The notes under the pieces are model-generated. The model was given only the letters and a program-made list of their open reading frames with translations. It had not been told where the DNA came from and made no database searches. DNA of 64,000 nt from Cladopsammia gracilis (taxonomy: Eukaryota; Cnidaria; Anthozoa; Scleractinia; Dendrophylliidae). The stretch covers positions 715,501 through 779,500 of the forward strand of contig JAJGOT010000238.1 in assembly GCA_022457155.1 (NCBI GenBank), written 5' to 3'. Positions 55,735-64,000 of this stretch are shown here, piece after piece. A program made the position numbers and the translations under genes. The first letter of the stretch is position 1. Each line of letters opens with the position of its first letter.

Positions 55735-56532
55735 GATAAAATCTTGTTTCGAGGAACTTCATACGATTTTATCAATGCGGGGCGATATTTCTTCTTCGGA
55801 AGTCAGAACCGAAGAAGTGGAGTTTTGAAGAAGTTTCAAGCAGCCGAGGGACTTAACAGTAAAAGAAATTACATTTTTCTAAGGGAATTTATGTTGATAT
55901 TAATTTGTGATCTCGTTAGTTTTGGAGAAATGTTTATAAAACGTGCTTAAATTCTGTCGGATTCACATCTTGATTTTCGCCATGTGCTCAGCCAGACATC
56001 TCCTCGATGCGCTAATGGTACGCTTTTTGCTTTTAAACATAAATTAACGGATATTTGAATAAAATTTTTCAAAAGAAGATTTTGTTGTCCATTTTTATGT
56101 GTTTGTTCATTCATTACATCGGTTGAAAAGCGATTTTATGTAAACAAAACTGGACTTGGATTTTATAGTCCTAACTACACTCGCCTCGCGTGCGCAAAGA
56201 TGTCTGTGTATTTTTTGCAATTTTGATTTCCAAATCAGTTTCTCGGGCAATTTTCGATACGCAACTGGTGTATTTTATTCGGAAATTAGTCATACCAGTT
56301 ATTCTAGACCGAGAAAAAGTTGTTTTGTAAGCTTTTGTGCAGTCTAAATGTACTGCGCAGACGGTCGCGTAATACTGTTTTTGAGAATTGCTAAAATTGA
56401 AAAATAGCCCTGTCGTCGATCATAATTCTAATTTTTCTTGTGCTTCCCACCTTTCACCTAAGTTAAGCTTATTATCATCGTTTCTGTTCAGAGAGCTCCG
56501 CTGTTAGGCTAAGCCTATCTATATATATTAAG
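55735..56532 (+). repeat. ~1.1-kb dispersed repeat, copy C (5' truncated)
   Basis: It starts at the AAAATCTTGTTTCGAGGAAC block and follows copy B to the GCTGTTAGGC tail with several indels. The GC-rich head is missing. Confidence 0.8.
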
Positions 56533-56539
56533 TCTATAG

Positions 56540-57557
56540 AAGGACTTGCATCGTGTCAATGTGTTGTCTTTGTCTTGTGTTTTGTTTTGTTTAAAAGATC
56601 TGTGAAATTATATCGACACTTCTCTTTCATGAATTAATATTTAGTTCGAATACTTGTGACCAAAACCTTAAAGTTCAAATGAACCAAACATTTGACGTAT
56701 TTTCTTTTAGTCTAATATTAGTGCAATGTGTTGAAAGAGGATCAAATAAACATATTCTGAAGTTTAAAACTAATTGGACTTTGCATCGCAGAGATATTGG
56801 AAGTTGAAAAATGCAACTTTTTGGCCTCCATAATTGTAGAGCGATCGGAAAAATTGTCGGAAAATTGTCGGAAACCAATAGTGACGTCACTATTGACCAC
56901 CTTAAAACAGTTAAGGAATGAAGTCGGTGACTGAGCGGAAAACTATGATGTTTTATTCTGCGATAAACTGCAGCAACAATTGTCCATTTTCAATACGAAA
57001 ACAGTGAAAATCTTACACGCAAGTTAGAATACTCATGTATTCGCCAGAAGAGAGGACCCTGGGAACGCGGTTGGCTCGCCAATAGTGACGTCATAATATT
57101 TACCAATCCTACCACTTGAAGCGCGCGGCCATTTCAGAAACGTTTTCGTGAAGTCTTCGGAAATCTTCGTACTTTTAGCTATGTGACTTACTTAAATGCT
57201 CAGGAAGGCAAATTGTTGCATAAGTATGCTTAATTATGGTTTCCTTTAACGTTTAAATAGCTTTAAATGGATAAACAAAAAATTCAAATTTTTGGTTCAT
57301 TCAACCTTTAAATTGTTGCAGCTAAGACGGTGATTTGAATTTGTTACTGAAAAACAAAAGACCACAAGAGAAGTTGAAATAAATTTAGTTCACCGTGCGC
57401 TAGCGCTTTTTTTCTAACACAACGCGTTGATTAATTTTTTTTAACACAAATTCCCTAAAAGCACTGCAAAACATTACAAATTATTTTGAAGCGAAATACC
57501 GCAAATGTTTGGATATAAGAAGCGCTTCAGTCGATTTTCTTGCGAAAAACATAATAT
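56540..57557. other. no gene seen
   Basis: AT-rich; nothing recognised. Confidence 0.5.
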
Positions 57558-57791
57558 TCAACCGCCCTTAAGCAGTTGCGAATCGAAGCAGTTATCTGAA
57601 ATAATCAACAGGGTGATCAACTTCCACTGGTAAAATGGACTCGAAAAGACGATCACAAGTCGATAACGAATCGCCGCTTCGCTAGCAAATTCATTCAGTT
57701 TTAGTTTCGAAAACAAAATCCACACGAGGAACAAAGCGCTAGCGCTCAACAACATTTTCCAAACGGATTGAAGACGAGCGACCAAAGCCAT
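57558..57791 (-). CDS. possible small signal-anchor protein
   Basis: The frame MALVARLQSVWKMLLSASAL continues with FLVWILF, a hydrophobic segment of about 18 residues after a basic start. This fits a signal anchor. A second, weaker hydrophobic stretch (LITLLII) precedes the stop. It could be a complete 77-residue membrane protein or the first exon of a type II enzyme. No homologue is recognised. Confidence 0.3.
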   Translation of the reverse strand: MALVARLQSVWKMLLSASALFLVWILFSKLKLNEFASEAAIRYRLVIVFSSPFYQWKLITLLIISDNCFDSQLLKGG

Positions 57792-57859
57792 TTCAAGGCC
57801 GGTTTCTCGGTATGGTCGACGGCAGGGCCGGTATTGCCACCAGCTCAAAAGAGTTTTGA

Positions 57860-58155
57860 TTTGAAAGGTCGCTTGGTCGAATGGTAAACTCGATTTTTCA
57901 TTTTCGTGCAGATAACGTTTCCAGTTATTGCTATAGTAAATGGAAATCTGAAAATTGAAGTGCTAAACCCTGTGTGTATTATCGAAATGTTTTCTTAAAA
58001 AAATGTCATTGCGCAACTGCTAACGCTCTACATTTTGCATTTTTAAAAAACATCCTGACCAAGACCAACTGATAGTTAATCGATATGTTAACCACTGTGA
58101 AAATAAATTGAACATGTCAAAATTTCTTAACTCAGTGAACACTGATTCTAGTAGC
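57860..58155. other. no gene seen
   Basis: A TTTATTTTCACAG acceptor-like sequence lies near 58095-58107 on the minus strand, but no supported exon follows it. Confidence 0.4.
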
Positions 58156-58159
58156 TTAC

Positions 58160-58301
58160 CTTTGCTTTCACCAGAACACCACTGCTGTCCGCCTGTACCA
58201 TTCAATCGAGATTTTTGTTTCGTCGAACACAACCTTCTTTCTTCAACATTTGCTCCTTGTTCTTCGCAAATCTGTAACTTCGGCCCTGTAACACTGACAT
58301 C
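58160..58301 (-). pseudogene. exon-array gene: module B, frame-shifted copy
   Basis: Borders are acceptor GTTCTATAG and donor GTAAGC, as in the other B exons. The start reads DVSVTGPKLQIC and the end STKQKSRLNGTGGQQWCSGE. One extra A in GAAGAAACAAGG puts start and end in different frames, so the length is 142 rather than a multiple of three. The exon is probably dead, unless it uses another acceptor. Confidence 0.6.
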
Positions 58302-58393
58302 TATAGAACAAATAACAAGACCGACTGAGTGAGTTTATAAACCAAATTATCTTAGTTTTATAGTGATCAGTTTTTTGCTGACAACTAACATAC

Positions 58394-58498
58394 CGTCACA
58401 AGCAAATAATCTTTTATCGCTTTCGCTGCTGAAGTCATCTATGCATACTTCGCACATAGTGTCCCGCTCCTTTTCTCTTTCAATGTTAAACAGCAAAC
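58394..58498 (-). CDS. exon-array gene: module A (CxxC exon)
   Basis: A 105-base phase 1 exon lies between acceptor GTGCTAAG and donor G-GTATGTTAG. It encodes LLFNIEREKERDT, then MCEVCIDDFSSESDKRLFAC. The C-x2-C-x15-C spacing could be half of a RING-like or other zinc site (inference), but the downstream ligands are not evident in the next exon. It is the same length as the copy at 63835-63939 and nearly identical. Confidence 0.6.
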
Positions 58499-58591
58499 CT
58501 TAGCACAGTAATTCAAATTTGACGGAGAAAAATATTTCTGTGCTATTTATTAAACGCACTGTAGCAAGTTGTACCGCTGTTTCACATTAAT

Positions 58592-60020
58592 GGATATGTT
58601 TACCACCCTCTATCCTTTTACTGGTTAAACCAGTTGCGCAACGTATTTTTTAACCAATTGCCGTACTACTTTCAAAACGAGGTCCCTTCATGACGCAAGT
58701 GGAACCCAAGACAACGCCAGACTTTGAATATAATTAATTTGTCAATTTCTACAAAGGAAATAGCCACTTTACTACGCACAATTTTAACCAAATCATGATG
58801 TCTTTAATTGCAATGAAAAGACGGCAACTTGCCTAGAACTTTTTGTGTGAAAATATCTTACTTTTGACTACAAATTAATGCAAGTTTCCAGTGGGTGGAG
58901 TTTGAATTTAAGGTCAATTCTGTGACGCAAGTGGTGTACATGGCAACTCCTCGCTTGCAGGGAGCTTTTTCGAAACAAACAAGATGTCAGGATGTATCCC
59001 AATTTTTGCTTTGAAATAATTTTTATTTACCAAGTTTGTGCTGGACAGAATGCCAGAATTTGAATATTTTGAAACTGATTCATTAAGGCAAGATACCAAG
59101 TTTTTGCTGGACAGAATGCCAGAATTTGGATATTTTGAAACTGATTCATTAAGGTAAAAATTGCACCCCAGATGAAAACAAATATCGAACAAAAAGGAGT
59201 ATCCGAACTAAAAAGCTATTTATATATCAATTTATTCATGGTACCTTCTAAACTATTTGTCGTTGAGTAATTACATATAATATAAATCAATTTTTCTTTC
59301 GTTTCTCTTCTAAACTTAAAAATTTGAAATAAGTTGAAATTGTCATCTGGAAAAGATTTAAATTGCTTTTAACTGGCGGAAGCAACTAAAGACATTTTTT
59401 TCCTTTTTGTGCAGTAAGCAAATAGGTGAATTTCGGTTACAAAATAAACATTTAATTTATGTTATCGTAAAACAAACGAGTTTTAAATATCTATTAGTAT
59501 GAATTGTTTTTTTTTTCCGTTAATGAGTGGTGGCCTACTAGATTCGCCAGTTATCCCAATTTAACTTTATAATACCGGTACATGAAAATCGTAAATATTT
59601 TTAAGTTTTAAAAAAGGTGAATGGTAAAACACTTATTCATCAGTCTGAGGCATCATTTTTTTCAGTTTGGATAACCGTTATGTTATGATAATTCGAAACA
59701 TTTGGACTATGGAAGGCTAACTGGAAATATCTTTATATTACTTTCAGGCCGTTTGGGTTACTAATATGTTAACTGTTACGTAATCAAATAACTCAAAATG
59801 TTCGAACTAGGGGTATCAGACATGATTTATCTTTCCCTTATGAAAGAAATTAAAAAACAATGCTAAAAGATTGCAGAATTTCGTTGCATACCTTCACATC
59901 ATCTGGAAATATCTTTATTTGATATTACATTCAGGGCGTTTGGGTGATTAATATATTAACTATTACATAATCAAATAATTCAAACCGTTCGTGTTATGGA
60001 TACATTGAGACATAACTGAC
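58592..60020. other. introns/spacer of the exon array
   Basis: It holds blocks repeated at 60.43-60.55 kb (GGTTAAACCAGTT, GACGCAAGTGG, ACATGGCAAC), showing that the exon array grew by duplication of whole 1.5-2-kb units. A 66-base tandem duplication lies at 59029-59160. Confidence 0.6.
59029..59160 (+). repeat. 66-bp in-frame tandem duplication
   Basis: Two copies of a 66-base unit (starts 59029 and 59095) read KFVLDRMPEFEYFETDSLR on the plus strand and end near GTAAAA. The length is 22 codons, so the reading frame is kept, but no stronger exon evidence exists. Confidence 0.7.
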
Positions 60021-60146
60021 CTTTCCCGTCACCCGAATGCCATTGCCGCGCTCCTTCATCAGTCATTTGAAATTCCATTTTCATAGAAGACAACTCCTTT
60101 TCGCTTGTGTTGTCGATTTGATCTTCACGAATCTGTAACTTCAACC
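60021..60146 (-). CDS. exon-array gene: module B copy
   Basis: A 126-base phase 1 exon lies between acceptor TATTCTACAG and donor G-GTCAGT. It reads GLKLQIREDQIDN, then MKMEFQMTDEGARQWHSGDG. It aligns with the B exons at 61629 and 63433 through GxKLQI at the start and WHSxxGKG at the end. The A partner next to it (near 60235) is decayed; only KAFCVRE before a GTATGTTAG donor remains. Confidence 0.6.
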
Positions 60147-60852
60147 CTGTAGAATACAAACGGTTAAACGAAATGAGCGAGCTAGTGATGTAAAAAAAAT
60201 AATTTTTCACTAATGGCTAACATACCTTCACGGACGCAAAATGCTTTTTTTTTAATCCTTTCCTTGTTTAATTGCATGTAATCTTTAAAAAATTTCATTC
60301 AGGCTCATACTGCAAATTATGGCATATAGTAATTCGAAATATTGAAATATTTCTTCTGATCTGTTCTATCAAAACTAACGTCCTTGTAGCAGTTTTGTTT
60401 GATGAATATGCTTACCACTTTCTACTCCTTTCAGGTTAAACCAGTTTAGCAGCATCATTTTCAACCAATTATGATAGTTGTAGTAACTTCTTATCGAGGC
60501 TACTTTTAATGACGTAAGTGGTGCACATGGCAACGACCCGCTTTCAGAGTGACATTTTTGGTAATTAATCTTCCCTCAATTCCCGCAACGACGCGGCAGC
60601 CAAATATCGAATAACATTTCCATAAACTCAAACAAGTCTCATTAAATTTCACTGCAAAAAAAGTACTGGTTTCAGTTTTTCGTGTGAACAATTTATCTCC
60701 TTGTTAGTTATGACCACAATCTCTATTTAACGCAAGTGGATAACTAAGTTGTTGCTGTCAACCTTCCATACCGACAAACTTCATGTTGTTTTCAGGAAAA
60801 AAATTAAAACAAAACGACAAAAGGTATGCTCTAGATCAATGGTAAGCATTAA

Positions 60853-61251
60853 GGTGGGCAGACACTAGGGGTCATGTAGCAGGGACATGTCGCAGGGACA
60901 TGTCGCAGCGACATTTAGCAGCGACAAAAAATTGTGTAGTACACACTGAGGGACATGTGGCAGGGACATGTAGCAGGGACATGTAGCAGGGACATGTAGC
61001 GGGGACATGTAGCAGGGACAAAATCATAGCGTTTGCACACACATGAAAATGTTGCGGGGACATGCATGTTACAGGGACATGTCACGGGGACACGTTGCAG
61101 CGACAAGTCCCCTCGTGTGAACTGATACTATCACAACTGTGCAACAACAATTTTGGGGACATTCTGTCCCCGCGACGTGTCCCATGAAGTTCAACAAGTT
61201 GAACTCCGTGCGACATGTCCCTGCTACATGACCCCTCGTGTCTGCCCACCT
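60853..61251. mobile_element. TTAA-flanked MITE with 13-bp repeats
   Basis: The ends are GGTGGGCAGACACTAGGGGT and its near-exact inverse, flanked by TTAA (60849-60852, 61252-61255). The arms continue into about a dozen units of GGGACATGTAGCA and variants. Transposase-binding arrays of this kind are known in other DNA elements (inference for this one). Confidence 0.85.
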
Positions 61252-61255
61252 TTAA

Positions 61256-61607
61256 GGTGCCTTCGCATGCACGACAAACAAACTTTGCGAATGCAAACGT
61301 GAACGTGAACGTGAACATGAATGTGAACGTGAACGTGAACGTGAACGTGAACGTGAACGTGAACGTGACCTCATCAGTTGGCAAACTGTTGGCGACAACA
61401 AGTTTCTATTCTCGCCAACGTTTTGGCCAATTTTATTGTGTGGCAAACTGCTATTGACGTGTGCATGTTTGTCAAACACAAGTTGTTCACTTTCAAGAAA
61501 TTAAATCCCGCACACTCATTTCGAGATTTGGCGTCCCGGCACGCGAGTGAAGTTTGTTGTATGTAAACCACCACGAATTGCCAACTGTTTCCCGTGTGAA
61601 GGCGTTT
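61256..61607. mobile_element. second TTAA-flanked MITE, back to back
   Basis: It starts GGTGCCTTCGCATGC right after the shared TTAA and ends near GTGTGAAGGCGTTT before another TTAA (61608-61611). The ends pair imperfectly. It contains a hexamer microsatellite at 61301-61368. Confidence 0.6.
61301..61368. repeat. (GTGAAC)n microsatellite
   Basis: About 11 units of GTGAAC with one ATGAAT variant. Frames reading TFTF or VNVN here are artefacts. Confidence 0.95.
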
Positions 61608-61628
61608 TTAAATTTCAATTTAGCTTAC

Positions 61629-61760
61629 CTTTGCCTTCACTAGAATGCCAGCGCAAATTTCCTTTATCAGTCAATTGACAAGTCTGCGTCATCGAAAACA
61701 GCCCGTTTTCTGTTATTCGAACTTCCCAATTAGGTAATTTCAGGCCTGTAGCATGACCAT
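61629..61760 (-). CDS. exon-array gene: module B copy
   Basis: A 132-base phase 1 exon lies between acceptor TGCTGTGCAG and donor G-GTAAGC. It reads GHATGLKLPNWEVRITENG, then MTQTCQLTDKGNLRWHSSEG. It is intact. The matching A exon near 61845 is decayed. Confidence 0.65.
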
Positions 61761-61947
61761 CTGCACAGCAAACGAAAAGAGCAAGTGAGTAATCTGAAAC
61801 TATCATAGTTTCGCGCTACTTACTAAGTCTTAACATACCGTGATCTTAGCCCACACCTGGCATATTATTCGCCATTTTATCTTTTCTCTACGAATATAAT
61901 TTGACTAAGAAAATCTTATACCGATCGATTAACCAATCTGGTGGATA

Positions 61948-62080
61948 GAGCAGTTTTCCATTGTGTCGAAAGTAATTACACAATTGCTTTGGTTTTGCAT
62001 TGCTATGCTTTGTGATTGGCTAAAAAATCTCGCGCCACTTTCTCGACCAATCAGAAGTAAAACCAAAACCAATCGTGACT
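61948..62080. mobile_element. CCAAT-rich fold-back MITE, half copy
   Basis: The left half of the family at 24835 (from GAGCAGTTTTCCATTGTG to AAAACCAAAACCAATCGTGA). The right half is missing. Confidence 0.75.
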
Positions 62081-62289
62081 TGGGATATAGCGTGGATGAC
62101 TACCCACAATATCTTTCTGGATTGTCGCGTGCACTTTTACGCTTTTTCCGACAACCTTCCTCGAAACAGCTGTATAAAGCTTTCATCGCATGTACAACAG
62201 CACAGGTAGGTTTGGATCGTTTCCTTATTTCCTTTTTTCAGAGTGGGTGTTTTACAACCAAGACACCATATTTAGAGATAATGCCTTAA

Positions 62290-62800
62290 TAATAATAATA
62301 AATTCAAATTTGTACCGCGCAGGTTCTATAAAAATATTCAACTGCGCCTTACAATAAGATATCAATATTAAAAGATAAAATAGGACTTAAAAATGACAAT
62401 TCTAAAATTCCGTTGAATAAATTATAAATAACGCTGATCAAAATAATAATTGACAACAGCTTATTGTAAACACTAACATAACTAATTAAATGCCTTATTA
62501 AATAAAAAAAGTTTTAAGTCTACTTTTAAAAATATTCAAACTAGCTAGAATTCGACCGAATTGAAGTTGGAAGCAGATTCCAAAGTCTAGGGGCGGCGCA
62601 GCTAAACGATCTATCCCCCAAGGTCTTGGGAGTAGGGCACAAAAAATATGCAATCCTTTATATTGTAAAAAGATTACAATAGGTTTGGCCTTTCCTTAAA
62701 CCATTTATTAACTCAATAATTGTATCCTAAATAAATAAATAAACAGAACCAAAATTCGAACTGAATGGCTCTTTGAGGATTAAATGTTAACAAATAATTC
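62290..62800 (-). mobile_element. LINE 3' fragment
   Basis: On the minus strand 62500-62640 reads TLGDRSFSCAAPRLWNLLP and then SIRSN with stops after it. This is the conserved tail of LINE ORF2 proteins, where GDRAFSxxAPxLWNxLP is typical (family knowledge). AT-rich 3' sequence with an AATAAT repeat follows. The copy is 5' truncated. Confidence 0.7.
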
Positions 62801-62886
62801 TTATTAGTAACTACAACTTATTAAACTGTGTACGTTAAGTAAAGGAATTTCATATTATTTGCTCGGTAGCGAGCTTCGACACATAC

Positions 62887-63027
62887 CTTCCCGTTCCTCA
62901 GAGCGCCATTTCCACTTATCATGTTCAGTCAAATAACGATGACCATTTGCAAAGTATAGGTTCTTTTTCTCTCTTTTTCTTCCTTCATCTTCATTTATCT
63001 GTTGGTTGATTTCTGTGCTGCTACTTA
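62887..63027 (-). CDS. exon-array gene: diverged module exon
   Basis: A 141-base phase 1 exon lies between acceptor CTATTTTTACAG and donor G-GTATGT. It reads SSSTEINQQINEDEGRKREK, then LYFANGHRYLTEHDKWKWRS before EEREG. It keeps only the W-x-S-x-E ending in common with the B exons, so it is an older duplicate or a separate exon type. Confidence 0.6.
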
Positions 63028-63341
63028 CTGTAAAAATAGCCAGAAGTAATTTCAAATTATATTCATTTTGGTGCCTTTGACGAGGGATTACCAGTTACAT
63101 AATATTTAACATCGCAATTTACTTTCATCTGCGGTTTTGATTGCCAATTATGAGTGTATTCTTACTAACACAGGTCATATTACCCACGTCCTTTTCCTGA
63201 CAATTTTGTAGCGATCTGTGACAATGACGTGCTATAAAATAATACAGTTTTCCCTTTCTGGCAGAACCTTAATTAACTACATCGTCGGTGAATGAATTTT
63301 TCTCCGCTCTGTCCAAGACCGGCAGATAGTTAATGGTTATA

Positions 63342-63725
63342 TGTCAAAATTTCGAAACTACTACAAGGCTAACGAAGTGCAACATTGCGTTCATAGCCAA
63401 TAGTGAACTGAACACTGATTCTAGAAGCTTACCTTTGCTTTCACCAGAACACCACTGTTGCCCTCCTGCACCATTCAATCGAGATTTCTGTTTCGTCGAA
63501 AACAGCCTTGTTTCTTCTCCGTTCACCGTTTCTTTTCCGACAACTGGGAAATGAAATTGAACATGTCAAAATTTCTAAACTACTACAAGGCTAACGAAGT
63601 GCAACATTGCGTTCATAGCCAATAGTGAACTGAACACTGATTCTAGTAGCTTACCTTTGCTTTCACCGGAACGCCACTGCTGCCCTCCTGCACCATTCAA
63701 TCGAGATTTCTGTTTCGTCGGCCCT
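63342..63725. repeat. 222-bp direct duplication carrying a B exon
   Basis: The segment starting TGTCAAAATTTC at 63342 repeats at 63564 with over 90% similarity. Each copy includes intron sequence and the 3' part of a B exon. This is the most recent step in growth of the array. Confidence 0.85.
63433..63543 (-). CDS. exon-array gene: module B copy
   Basis: A 111-base phase 1 exon lies between acceptor ATTTCCCAG and donor G-GTAAGC. It reads VVGKETVNGEETRLFSTKQK, then SRLNGAGGQQWCSGESKG. It is intact. Its last 80 bases are nearly identical to the B exons at 63655 and 58160. Confidence 0.65.
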
Positions 63726-63738
63726 GTAACTCTAACAT
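63655..63738 (-). CDS. exon-array gene: short module B copy
   Basis: An 84-base phase 1 exon lies between acceptor TGTACAG and donor G-GTAAGC. It reads DVRVTGPTKQKSRLNGAGG, then QQWRSGESKG. Compared with the other B exons about 50 internal bases are missing, and the frame is kept. Confidence 0.65.
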
Positions 63739-63834
63739 CTGTACAACAAATAGAAAGACCGACTCAGTGAGTATATAACTGAACTAAATATCTAAGTTTC
63801 GTTTTGATCAGCTGTTCACTAACCGCTAACATAC

Positions 63835-63939
63835 CGTCACAGGCGAATAATGTTTTATCGCGTTCGTTGCTGAAGTCATCTACGCACACTTCGCACATGG
63901 TGTCCTGCTCCTTTTTTCTTTCAATGTTAAACAGCAAAT
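63835..63939 (-). CDS. exon-array gene: module A (CxxC exon), right copy
   Basis: A 105-base phase 1 exon lies between acceptor CGAATTAG and donor G-GTATGTTAG. It encodes LLFNIERKKEQDT, then MCEVCVDDFSNERDKTLFAC. It joins in frame to the B exon at 63655-63738 across a 96-base intron that resembles the intron between the A and B exons at 58 kb. The gene continues beyond the right edge of the window. Confidence 0.65.
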
Positions 63940-64000
63940 CTAATTCGAATTTGAGAGGAAATGTTAAACAATAAATATTAGCAATTCGAATTTGAGGAGA

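Noticed and set aside
61082..61479. Frames reading TFTF, VNVN or RSRS
   Set aside because: Artefacts of the GTGAAC hexamer repeat.

Overview
The window is AT-rich animal nuclear DNA. It has short exons with GT/AG borders, intronless rhodopsin-type GPCR genes, a DIRS-type retrotransposon, a tRNA-headed SINE and dense inverted-repeat DNA elements. This mix suggests an anthozoan cnidarian, most likely a stony coral or sea anemone. That placement is inference from family knowledge; nothing here fixes the species.

Region 1 (1-26 kb) holds three intronless class A GPCR genes on the minus strand (2110-3096, 9398-10405, 18379-19248). The first two are paralogues. The third has a duplicated upstream region at 17.2-18.05 kb ending in a truncated gene start. 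Between them lie a decayed DIRS element with reverse transcriptase, RNase H and tyrosine recombinase (14.4-17.0 kb), SINE copies, several MITE-like elements with clear terminal inverted repeats (TIRs) and target-site duplications (TSDs), an 80-bp tandem repeat, and an element whose ends are packed with ATCGAT (25.5-26.4 kb). A degenerate minisatellite fills 26.6-29.3 kb.

Region 2 (30.3-46.2 kb) carries a multi-exon minus-strand gene with a divergent FoxO-type forkhead domain in its last two exons, split at the usual FoxO intron position. Upstream is a chain of exons that are all phase 0. Four of these are tandem duplicates of one short module containing an NGxYDRxxMD motif. The intron between two of them holds a 4.5-kb element with TIRs of about 460 bp. 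Its broken gene belongs to a widespread uncharacterised animal family with an HAFTGC motif and a C-terminal cysteine-rich segment; here the gene sits inside a transposon.

Region 3 (46-58 kb) has a minus-strand open frame for a disordered 408-residue protein, two further copies of a roughly 1.1-kb repeat first seen at 6.6-7.7 kb, SINE copies (one with a MITE inserted in it), and two decayed gene fragments.

Region 4 (58-64 kb) is an array of duplicated minus-strand exons, nearly all phase 1. They encode an unrecognised module ending in W-x-S-x-E-x-K-G, and a partner exon with a CxxC zinc-ligand-like motif. The gene runs off the right edge, and its introns are filled with TTAA-flanked MITEs. 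The two exon-array genes and the long-TIR element are the parts most worth a second look.
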